Source of the DNA: JACVRW01 sp052038485 | GTDB lineage: Bacteria; Actinomycetota; Thermoleophilia; Solirubrobacterales; Thermoleophilaceae | Length of the DNA: 18,057 bases | Reading direction: 5' to 3' | NCBI GenBank assembly: GCA_052038485.1 | Contig: JBQGCL010000237.1 | Coordinates: forward strand, 1 to 18,057 | Shown here: one piece after another, positions 7,594 to 13,543 of the stretch | How positions within the stretch are numbered: position 1 is the first letter of the stretch | Layout of the letters: each line of letters begins with the position of its first letter | Position numbers and translations under genes: made by a program | Notes under the pieces: generated by a model | Told to the model about the DNA's origin: nothing | The model's database searches: none | What the model saw: only the letters and a program-made list of their open reading frames with translations

Positions 7594-7609
7594 GGGGATG
7601 CTAATCCCC
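7594..7609. promoter_or_regulatory. Operator-like palindrome between coxS and the hydrolase gene
   Basis: GGGGAT-GCTA-ATCCCC, a perfect 6-base inverted repeat with a 4-base centre, lies 32 bases upstream of the coxS start and 32 bases upstream of the ATG of the divergent hydrolase gene, that is, in the exact middle. A candidate coxS -10 hexamer (7598-7603) is inside it. A dimeric repressor or activator site is the natural reading, but no regulator gene is in the window. A hairpin in a transcript is the alternative. Confidence 0.5.
7598..7603 (-). promoter_or_regulatory. Possible -10 element for the cox operon
   Basis: TAGCAT on the minus strand fits the actinobacterial TANNNT -10 pattern and would give a leader of roughly 30 bases containing the coxS ribosome binding site. 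No clear -35 element is visible. It sits inside the GGGGAT...ATCCCC palindrome. Confidence 0.35.
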
Positions 7610-7625
7610 CACGCAATCCGACAGA

Positions 7626-7631
7626 TAGTCT
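7626..7631 (+). promoter_or_regulatory. Possible -10 element of a leaderless promoter for the hydrolase gene
   Basis: TAGTCT lies nine bases before the ATG at 7641, and no Shine-Dalgarno sequence is present between them. It is the centre of an imperfect palindrome, CAGA-TAG-TCTG (7622-7632). The spacing would put the transcript start at or next to the ATG. Confidence 0.4.
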
Positions 7632-7640
7632 GACTTGATC

Positions 7641-8519
7641 ATGGATCCCAGGACTCGCGATTTTGACTTCGAGGGCCACCGGCTGGTCTACGACGAGTAC
7701 GGCTCGGGCCGGCGGGTCGTGCTGCTCCTGCCGGGCCTGCTGTTCTCGCGCAAGATGCACCGCCCGCTGGCCGCGACGCTCGCGGAGCGCGGCCACCGGG
7801 TGCTCTGCCTCGACCTGCTCGGCCACGGCGACTCCGACCGTCCGCCCGAGATGCCGAACTACCCGATGGTCGCGTTCGGGCGCCAGGCGATCGGGCTGCT
7901 CGATCACCTCGAGCTGAACCAGGCCGTGATCGGCGGTACCTCGCTCGGCGCGAACGCGACGCTCGAGGCGGCCGCGGCGGCGCCGGAGCGGGTGCGCGGC
8001 ATGCTGATCGAGATGCCCGTGCTCGACAACGCGCTGCTCGGCTGCGCGCTGGCGTTCACGCCGCTGCTGGCCGGGCTCACCTTCGGCGCGCCGGTGGCGC
8101 GGGTCGTGGGCCGAGCGGCACGTATGGCGCCGCGGACCGGGTCGCTCCTGCCGGACATGATGCTCGACTGGGTCAGCCAGGACCCCAAGCCGTCGGCATC
8201 GGTGCTCCAGGGACTCTTCTTCGGGCGCGTCGCGCCGCCCTCCGAGGAGCGCAAGGCGCTGAAGCAGGAGACGCTCGTGATCGGCCACTATCGCGACCCG
8301 ATCCACCCCTTCTCCGACTCGGACATGCTCGTGCGCGAGCTGCCGAATGCGCGGCTCGTGGAGGCCTCTTCCGTGTTGGAGCTGCGGCTGACGCCCGAGC
8401 GCCTGACCGGCGAGATCGTGCAGTTCGTGGAGCGCGTCTTCAAGCCGAAGTCGCGCGGCTCCGGCGGACGCCGCCGCACGGCCGCGCCGTCCCGCCGCGG
8501 CTCGCACCGAGCCAGCTAG
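7641..8519 (+). CDS. Alpha/beta hydrolase fold protein
   Basis: A 292-residue alpha/beta hydrolase. The first strand and oxyanion loop are V-V-L-L-L-P-G-L-L-F (26-35), D-L-L-G-H-G-D-S-D follows at 58-66, and the nucleophile elbow is G-G-T-S101-L-G (98-103). A possible acid is Asp219 in Y-R-D-P-I-H-P-F. The catalytic His normally follows in the last third (about residue 243), but the aligned segment reads E-A-S-S-V-L-E-L-R and no His occurs between residue 222 and the basic tail. It may therefore be catalytically changed, or use His216 or His222. The last 25 residues are a Lys/Arg/Ser-rich low-complexity tail. ATG at 7641 is chosen; TTG at 7635 would add two residues. There is no signal peptide. 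The substrate is unknown. It diverges from the cox operon and could share its regulation. Confidence 0.88.
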   Translation: MDPRTRDFDFEGHRLVYDEYGSGRRVVLLLPGLLFSRKMHRPLAATLAERGHRVLCLDLLGHGDSDRPPEMPNYPMVAFGRQAIGLLDHLELNQAVIGGTSLGANATLEAAAAAPERVRGMLIEMPVLDNALLGCALAFTPLLAGLTFGAPVARVVGRAARMAPRTGSLLPDMMLDWVSQDPKPSASVLQGLFFGRVAPPSEERKALKQETLVIGHYRDPIHPFSDSDMLVRELPNARLVEASSVLELRLTPERLTGEIVQFVERVFKPKSRGSGGRRRTAAPSRRGSHRAS

Positions 8520-8522
8520 CCT
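8517..8522 (+). promoter_or_regulatory. Possible -10 element of a leaderless promoter for the DUF3105 gene
   Basis: TAGCCT, whose first three bases are the stop codon of the hydrolase gene, lies nine bases before ATG 8532. There is no Shine-Dalgarno sequence in the 12-base gap. The surrounding 12-mer GCCAGCTAGCCT (8511-8522) recurs exactly in front of the PQQ-propeller gene on the other strand. Confidence 0.45.
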
Positions 8523-8531
8523 TCCGCCGCG

Positions 8532-9242
8532 ATGTCCCACCGGCGAGACCAGAAGGAGTCGCTGCGCCGTGAGCGCGAGCGGCGCGAGGCCGAGGCCAAG
8601 GCGGCCGAGCAGCGCAAGCGGCTGATTGGAATCGGGGGCGCCGTCCTGATCGCGATCGTCGCGGTGGTGATCGTCGTGGTCGTGGCGGGCGGCGGCGGCG
8701 AGGATCCGGCGTCGGCCGGCAACAACTTCCCCGAGGGCGGCTCGATTCCAAAGCAAAAGCAGTTCGACCTCGAGAAGGCCGCGGCGGCCGCGGGGTGCGA
8801 GCTGAAGTCGAACAAGGCCGCTTCACGCGATCACCTCCAGGATCCAAACCAGAAGGTGAACTATCCGCAGAACCCCCCGGACAGCGGCAAGCATTACCAA
8901 GTGCCCGCCGAGGACGGCCTCTACAACGGCCCGCCTCCGCCGGACACCGCACTCGTGCACTCGCTCGAGCACGGTCGGGTGATCATCTGGGTCAACCCGT
9001 CGCTGCGGGCCGATGAGCGCGCCCAGATCCGCGCGCTGTTCGACGAAGACGGTTTTCAGCTGCTCGTTGTTCGCCGCGCGGACATGCCTGACGACGTTGC
9101 GGCGAGCGCCTGGAACCGTGACCCCGAGCCCAACGGGACCGGACGCCTGCTGACCTGTCCGAACTGGAGCGACGGCACGATCGACGCGCTCCGCACCTTC
9201 CGCGACGAGCACCGCTCGAACGGTCCCGAGGACATTCCCTAG
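8532..9242 (+). CDS. Membrane-anchored DUF3105 protein
   Basis: A 236-residue protein with three visible parts. Residues 1-30 are a highly charged Arg/Glu/Ala helix, probably a coiled coil. Residues 31-53 are one strongly hydrophobic membrane helix, followed by a G-G-G-G linker. The outside domain (about 85-230) matches DUF3105: N-Y-x-Q-N-P-P-D-S-G-K-H-Y (110-122), the central V-H-S-L-E-H-G-R-V-I-I-W (142-153), and two cysteines, Cys89 and one in L-L-T-C-P-N-W, that could form a disulfide. The positive N-terminus suggests an N-in, C-out topology. The biochemical role of DUF3105 is unknown. The gene begins 12 bases after the hydrolase stop and may have its own leaderless promoter. Confidence 0.9.
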   Translation: MSHRRDQKESLRRERERREAEAKAAEQRKRLIGIGGAVLIAIVAVVIVVVVAGGGGEDPASAGNNFPEGGSIPKQKQFDLEKAAAAAGCELKSNKAASRDHLQDPNQKVNYPQNPPDSGKHYQVPAEDGLYNGPPPPDTALVHSLEHGRVIIWVNPSLRADERAQIRALFDEDGFQLLVVRRADMPDDVAASAWNRDPEPNGTGRLLTCPNWSDGTIDALRTFRDEHRSNGPEDIP

Positions 9243-9246
9243 CCGA

Positions 9247-9301
9247 ACCTGCACGCGATCTTGCAGCGCCGCATCGGCGCTGCTGGCACCGTGTTGCAGG
9301 T
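9247..9301 (+). repeat. Nested inverted repeat upstream of the amidase gene
   Basis: The outer arms are ACCTGCA (9247-9253) and TGCAGGT (9295-9301). Inside them is a perfect 9-base stem, GCAGCGCCG (9263-9271) with CGGCGCTGC (9275-9283), around the loop CAT. The inner hairpin could end transcription of the DUF3105 gene, although no T-tract follows. The outer arm contains the only weak Shine-Dalgarno-like AGG before the amidase GTG at 9305, so folding could hide the ribosome binding region. Confidence 0.5.
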
Positions 9302-9304
9302 CTC

Positions 9305-10858
9305 GTGAGGCTGCTCGCAACAGCGGCGGCGCTGATCTGCGCCCTGGCCGTCGTCCCCGGCTCGGCGAGCGCGGCCTTCGACTTCGAGATCGCCCCGCAG
9401 GGCAGCGTCGTGAAGACCGCGCGCCCGTTCAATCTCGTCGGGATGCGGTGGCGCGGCGACGCCAAGCCCGAGATCCGCATCCAGGTTCGCCGGCGCGGTC
9501 GAGGCTGGAGCCGCTGGGCGGAGCTCCACGCTCGCGGACACGCCTCCGACCCGCTCTGGGTCGGCAAGGCGAACGCCGTCCGCTACCGGCTCAGCCGGCG
9601 CGTGCGCGGCCTGCGGCTGCACTTCGTCAACGTCGGGCGGTTCCCGCGCCGGAGGACCGCGCACGTCGCGCAGGCGGGCGAGCCGGCCTTCGTCAGCCGC
9701 TCCGAGTGGGGAGCCGGCCAGTGTCGTCCGCGCACCGCGCCCGACTACGGGACGGTCAAGGCCGTGGTCGTGCACCACACGGTCTCGCTGAACGACTACA
9801 CGCCCGAGGAGGCGCCGGCGATCGTGCTCGCGATCTGCCGCTACCACCGCAACTCCAACGGCTGGAACGACATCGGCTACAACGCGCTCGTCGACAAGTA
9901 CGGCGCCCTCTACGAGGGCCGCGCCGGCGGGCTCGACCAGCCGGTGATCGGCGCCCAGGCACAGGGCTTCAACGCGCAGACCGCGGGGATCGCCAGCATC
10001 GCCGACCACACGACGGTCGAGGCGACCCCCGCGACGCTCGGCGCGATCGCCGCCTACATCCGCTGGAAGCTCGGCGTGCACCTCCAGCCGCTCACCGGCA
10101 GGGTGACGCTGACCAGTGCGGGCGGCTCGGAGAGCCGCTACGCCGCGGGAGCGCGGGTGAGCGTCGACCGCGTGATCGGCCACCGCGACGTCGGCCGCAC
10201 CGCCTGCCCCGGCCAGCTGTTCTACGCCCAGCTCGACGAGCTCCGCGCGATGGTCGAGAGCGGCGCGAGCCCGATCCCGGCGGCTCACGTCAGCGGCACG
10301 CTGGCTGACCACACGATCGACTTCGGCGAGATCGCGCCGGTGACCGGGCTGCTGACCGGCCCCGACGGGCTGGCGCTGGCGGGCGCGCCGGTCGAGGTTC
10401 AGACCAACGCCGACGGGCGCTGGATCACCTCCGAGTCCCTGACCACCGCCGGCGACGGGACCTTCGCCGGCGAGCTGCGCCCGCGCAAGCGGATGTACGT
10501 GCGGCTGCGCTTCCCCGGGCAGATCGGCGTGCCGGGCGCGACCTCGGCGCGCCTGCTGCTGCGCCTGCGCCCCGTGATCGAGCTGCGCCGGCCGGCGCGG
10601 GCGGGGCGGCGCGGTGTGCGCGTACCGGTGTCGGGCACTGTGGGGCCGCGCAAGCCGCGCGTCTACGTCCTGCTCCAGCAGCGCATCCGCGGGCGCTTCA
10701 AGACCGTCGGCAGCCGAGCCGTGCGCACTCGCCGCGGGCGCTTCTCGTCCTCGTTCGTGCCCGCCTTCAGGGCGCTGTACCGCTACGCGGTGGTGGTCAA
10801 GTCGGACGACGACACCGACCGCGGCTCGACCGGCTGGCGCACGCTGCGGGTGCGCTGA
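9305..10858 (+). CDS. Secreted N-acetylmuramoyl-L-alanine amidase (PGRP/Amidase_2 type)
   Basis: A 517-residue exported protein. Residues 1-23 form a Sec signal peptide with a likely A-S-A cut after 23. Residues about 25-115 form a beta-rich domain seen in front of actinobacterial PGRP amidases. The peptidoglycan-recognition/amidase domain (about 128-315) starts at F-V-S-R-S-E-W-G and has the zinc ligands His157 (V-V-H-H-T), His293 and Cys301 (G-H-R-D-V-G-R-T-A-C-P-G) with Tyr192, all required for cleaving the bond between MurNAc and L-Ala. The remaining 200 residues look like two beta-sandwich (Ig/carboxypeptidase-regulatory-like) domains rich in Arg, possibly binding acidic wall polymers. 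GTG at 9305 is the only start that keeps the signal peptide. The stop abuts the stop of the convergent gene with no bases between them. Confidence 0.92.
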   Translation: MRLLATAAALICALAVVPGSASAAFDFEIAPQGSVVKTARPFNLVGMRWRGDAKPEIRIQVRRRGRGWSRWAELHARGHASDPLWVGKANAVRYRLSRRVRGLRLHFVNVGRFPRRRTAHVAQAGEPAFVSRSEWGAGQCRPRTAPDYGTVKAVVVHHTVSLNDYTPEEAPAIVLAICRYHRNSNGWNDIGYNALVDKYGALYEGRAGGLDQPVIGAQAQGFNAQTAGIASIADHTTVEATPATLGAIAAYIRWKLGVHLQPLTGRVTLTSAGGSESRYAAGARVSVDRVIGHRDVGRTACPGQLFYAQLDELRAMVESGASPIPAAHVSGTLADHTIDFGEIAPVTGLLTGPDGLALAGAPVEVQTNADGRWITSESLTTAGDGTFAGELRPRKRMYVRLRFPGQIGVPGATSARLLLRLRPVIELRRPARAGRRGVRVPVSGTVGPRKPRVYVLLQQRIRGRFKTVGSRAVRTRRGRFSSSFVPAFRALYRYAVVVKSDDDTDRGSTGWRTLRVR

Positions 10859-11452
10859 TCACCACCCCTGCCGCAGGTCGTCCGAGTAGAGGCCGTGGCC
10901 GGTGGCCAGCAGGCGGATGGTGCGCGCGAGGATGCGCAGGTCGAGCCTCAGCGAGCGGTGCTCGACGTACCAGACGTCGAGCTCGATGCGCTCTGGCCAC
11001 GGCAGCGAGGTGCGGCCGTTGACCTGCGCCCAGCCGGTGATGCCGGGCTTGACCTCTAGCCGGCGGCGCTGGCGGTCGGTGTAGCGGTCGACCTGCTCCT
11101 GCACGGTCGGGCGCGGGCCGACGATTGCCATCTCCCCGCGCAGGACGTTGATCAGGTTGGGCAGCTCGTCGAGCGAGAAGCGGCGCAGCAGGCGGCCGGT
11201 GCGGGTGATGCGCGGATCGCCCTCGACGACGTAGATGCCCGCGCCCATCGACTCGGCGCCGGGCACCATCGTGCGCAGCTTCCAGAGCTCGAACGGCTCG
11301 CCGCCGAGACCCACGCGGCGCTGGCGGTAGAACACCGGACCGCGGCTCTCCAGCTTGATCAGGATCGCCGCCAGCGCCAGCAGCGGCGACCCAAGCACCA
11401 GCGCCAGGCTGGCCACCAGCAGGTCCAGGGCGCGGCTAGCGTTCCGCCTCAC
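10859..11452 (-). CDS. Minimal phosphoglycosyl transferase (bacterial sugar transferase)
   Basis: A 197-residue monotopic phosphoglycosyl transferase made of the catalytic domain only, like PglC and without the extra N-terminal domains of WbaP-type enzymes. It has the R-A-L-D-L-L-V-A-S-L-A-L-V-L-G-S-P re-entrant membrane helix with its breaking proline (Pro23), L-E-S-R-G-P-V-F-Y-R-Q-R-R-V-G (34-48), the catalytic Asp95-Glu96 pair in S-L-D-E-L-P-N-L, and V-G-P-R-P (111-115) followed by P-G-I-T-G-W-A-Q-V-N-G-R. It transfers a sugar phosphate from a UDP-sugar to undecaprenyl phosphate and so starts glycan assembly. The start is GTG at 11452; an in-frame stop at 11483-11485 excludes longer forms, and AGAGGA lies nine bases upstream. 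The start is two bases from that of the divergent GT4 gene. Confidence 0.93.
   Translation of the reverse strand: MRRNASRALDLLVASLALVLGSPLLALAAILIKLESRGPVFYRQRRVGLGGEPFELWKLRTMVPGAESMGAGIYVVEGDPRITRTGRLLRRFSLDELPNLINVLRGEMAIVGPRPTVQEQVDRYTDRQRRRLEVKPGITGWAQVNGRTSLPWPERIELDVWYVEHRSLRLDLRILARTIRLLATGHGLYSDDLRQGW
11437..11442 (+). promoter_or_regulatory. Possible -10 element for the GT4-GT2 genes
   Basis: TAGCGT lies 12 bases before the ATG at 11455, inside the coding region of the opposing transferase gene. No Shine-Dalgarno sequence precedes that ATG, so a transcript starting about five bases before the codon is plausible. Weak evidence, based on the hexamer and spacing alone. Confidence 0.3.
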
Positions 11453-11454
11453 CG

Positions 11455-12588
11455 ATGCAGATCCTCTACCTGCACCAGTTCTTCATCACCCGCGCGGGAG
11501 TGGGTGGCACGCGCTCGTACGAGTTCGCGCGCCGCTTCGTCGCGAGGGGGCACCGGGTGCGGATGGTAACCGCCGCCGACGGGAACAGCACCGTGGATGG
11601 CATCGACGTCGTCGGCGTCTCCGGCGCCTACTCGGACTACATGAGCGCCACGGCGAGCTCCGACCGTGAGCGGATGCTGGCTTTCGGGCGCTTTGCGGCG
11701 GGCGCGTCCGCGGCCGCCGTGCGCGGCCCGCGACCCGACGTGATCTACGCGACCTCGCCCCCGCTCACGATCGCAGTCCCCGCGCTCGCCGCGGCCGCCC
11801 GCTGGCGAGCGCCACTGGTGTTCGAGGTGCGCGACCTGTGGCCGGAGGCGCCGATCCAGATGGGCGCGCTCGCCAACCCGCGCATCCAGCGCCAGGCGCG
11901 CTCGCTCGAGCGCGAGGCCTACAAGCGCGCGCGGCGGGTGATCGCCCTGTCGCCCGGCATCCGCGAGGGGATCGTCGAGACGGGCGTGCCGCCCGGCAAG
12001 GTCGTGCTGGTCCCCAACGCTTCCGACCTCGACCTGTTTCAGCCGGCCGACCCGCCCGACCAGTTCCTGGTCAGCTACTTCGGGACCATGGGCGAGGCCA
12101 ACGACCTGACGCTGGCGATCGAGGCCGCGCGCAAGCTGCCCGACATGCCGTTCGTGCTGATGGGCGACGGCAAGCGGCGCGCCGAGCTGGAGCGCTCGGC
12201 GCCTTCGAACGTGTCCTTCCCCGGCTCCGCCGCGGACAAGGGAGAGGTCGCCGAGCTGGCGGCCCGGTCGAGCGCCTGCCTGACGTTCTTCAAGGACGTG
12301 CCCGTGCTCGCCACCAACTCGCCCAACAAGCTGTTCGACACCTTCGCCGCCGGCCGGCCGGCGATCGTGAACACCGACGGGTGGATGCGCGAGCTGGTCG
12401 AGAGCAACGACGCCGGCTTCTACGTGCGCGACGCCGACGACCTCACCCAGAAGCTCCTCTGGCTGCGGGCGCATCCGGAGGAGGTCACCCGCATGGGCCG
12501 CAACGCGCGGGCGCTCGCGGAACGCGAGTTCGACCGCGACCTGCTCGCGGGCCGGGTACTGGACGTGCTCGAGGAGGTCGCGCGCTGA
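11455..12588 (+). CDS. GT4 family glycosyltransferase (WbuB-like)
   Basis: A 377-residue GT-B fold glycosyltransferase. The N-terminal domain opens with M-Q-I-L-Y-L-H-Q-F-F and the glycine-rich G-V-G-G-T-R-S-Y-E, the typical beginning of WbuB-type enzymes. F-E-V-R-D-L-W-P-E (about residues 123-131) is also typical of this group. The donor-binding C-terminal half has S-Y-F-G-T-M-G, the L-M-G-D-G-K strand and P-N-K-L-F-D-T-F-A-A-G-R-P-A-I, the family's sugar-nucleotide loop. It adds a sugar to a lipid-linked intermediate at the inner face of the membrane. The ATG at 11455 is conserved in position for the family, so the near-contact with the divergent gene is probably real. Its stop overlaps the next gene. 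The sugar cannot be told from the sequence. Confidence 0.92.
   Translation: MQILYLHQFFITRAGVGGTRSYEFARRFVARGHRVRMVTAADGNSTVDGIDVVGVSGAYSDYMSATASSDRERMLAFGRFAAGASAAAVRGPRPDVIYATSPPLTIAVPALAAAARWRAPLVFEVRDLWPEAPIQMGALANPRIQRQARSLEREAYKRARRVIALSPGIREGIVETGVPPGKVVLVPNASDLDLFQPADPPDQFLVSYFGTMGEANDLTLAIEAARKLPDMPFVLMGDGKRRAELERSAPSNVSFPGSAADKGEVAELAARSSACLTFFKDVPVLATNSPNKLFDTFAAGRPAIVNTDGWMRELVESNDAGFYVRDADDLTQKLLWLRAHPEEVTRMGRNARALAEREFDRDLLAGRVLDVLEEVAR
12571..12577 (+). promoter_or_regulatory. Ribosome binding site supporting a CTG start
   Basis: GAGGAGG lies inside the last codons of the GT4 gene, seven bases before the CTG at 12585. It is the main reason for placing the start of the GT2 gene there, because the frame offers no ATG, GTG or TTG nearby that keeps the first beta strand. 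Confidence 0.65.
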
Positions 12589-13532
12589 CCGCGCTGTCCT
12601 ACTGCGTCGTCAACACGAACGGGCGCGAGTGGCTGCTCGCCTGCCTCGACGCGATCGAGCGCACCCATCCGCCCGGCGTCTCGTACGAGCTGCTCGTGCT
12701 GGACAACGCCTCCGACGATGGCTCGGCCCAGGCGGTGCGCGAGGGGTACCCGGCCGCGCGCCTGATCGCGCTCGAGCGGCGCGCCGGCAAGGCCGAGAAC
12801 GACACGCGGCTGCTGCGCGAGGCGCGCGGCACCTACTGCCTGCTGCTCAACGAGGACACCGAGCTGCGCGAGCACGCCACGCGCGCCCTGCTCGACTCGC
12901 TCGAGGGCGACCCCCGCGCGGCCGCGGCCGGCGCGCAGCTGCTGACCAGCGAGGGCGAGCCGACCGCGTGCGCATGGCGTCTGCCCAACTCCGGCTGGGC
13001 GCTCGCCGGCGCCGTGTTCCTGCACGACAGCTACGCGGTGCAGAGCCGGGGCGACTCGGTGCGGCGCGTCGGCTGGGTGCAGTCGAGCGCGATGCTCGTG
13101 CGGCGCGAGGCCGCCGAGCAGGTCGACTGGCTCGACCCCGCGTTCTTCGTCTACTCCGACGAGACCGACTTCTGCAAGCGGCTGCGCGACGCCGGCTGGC
13201 GGACCCTGTTCGTGCCCCAAGCCGAGGCGGTGCACCACGACCAGCTGTCCACCGACGCCGACGCGATGCGCCGCCGCATCGTCGAGTTCCACCGCGGGCG
13301 CGACCTCTACTTCCGCAAGCACCGGATGCCGGTCGCGCGTGCGCTCTGGCGCGTCTGCTGGACCTGGGCGTACCTCGTGCGGGCGGTCGCCGCGACGGTG
13401 CTGCCGGGCCACAGCCCGCGCCGCTACCTGATCCACGCGCGCCAGCAGCTCAACCCCGGACACGGCGAGGGGCTGCGCGAGCTGGCGGATGAGTACAACC
13501 GCAAGCGGGCCGACGGCGGCTCCCCGCACTAA
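12585..13532 (+). CDS. GT2 family glycosyltransferase with apparent CTG start
   Basis: A protein of about 315 residues with the GT-A fold of family 2. The first strand is A-L-S-Y-C-V-V-N-T-N-G (3-13), then L-D-N-A-S-D-D-G-S (39-47) and the metal/nucleotide motif L-L-N-E-D-T-E-L (87-94), where the usual D-x-D is present as E-D-T-E. F-V-Y-S-D-E-T-D-F-C-K-R (about 186-197) is the acceptor-side acidic motif. A hydrophobic, Trp-rich segment in the last quarter may attach it to the membrane. Proteins of this rhamnosyltransferase-like group extend surface glycans. No ATG, GTG or TTG precedes the first strand after the last stop-free stretch that fits; CTG at 12585 overlaps the GT4 stop as CTGA, with a strong ribosome binding site. 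Family call firm, start codon probable. Confidence 0.88.
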   Translation: MTALSYCVVNTNGREWLLACLDAIERTHPPGVSYELLVLDNASDDGSAQAVREGYPAARLIALERRAGKAENDTRLLREARGTYCLLLNEDTELREHATRALLDSLEGDPRAAAAGAQLLTSEGEPTACAWRLPNSGWALAGAVFLHDSYAVQSRGDSVRRVGWVQSSAMLVRREAAEQVDWLDPAFFVYSDETDFCKRLRDAGWRTLFVPQAEAVHHDQLSTDADAMRRRIVEFHRGRDLYFRKHRMPVARALWRVCWTWAYLVRAVAATVLPGHSPRRYLIHARQQLNPGHGEGLRELADEYNRKRADGGSPH

Positions 13533-13535
13533 GGT
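13530..13535 (+). promoter_or_regulatory. Possible -10 element before the polymerase/ligase gene
   Basis: TAAGGT begins with the stop codon of the GT2 gene and ends eight bases before GTG 13544. The same bases (AAGG) could instead serve as a weak ribosome binding site, so the choice between an internal promoter and readthrough of the upstream transcript is open. Confidence 0.3.
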
Positions 13536-13543
13536 GCCCCGCC

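Noticed and set aside
7635..7640. TTG at 7635 as the hydrolase start
   Set aside because: It adds only two residues, has no ribosome binding site and lies three bases from the candidate -10. The ATG at 7641 fits the leaderless spacing better.
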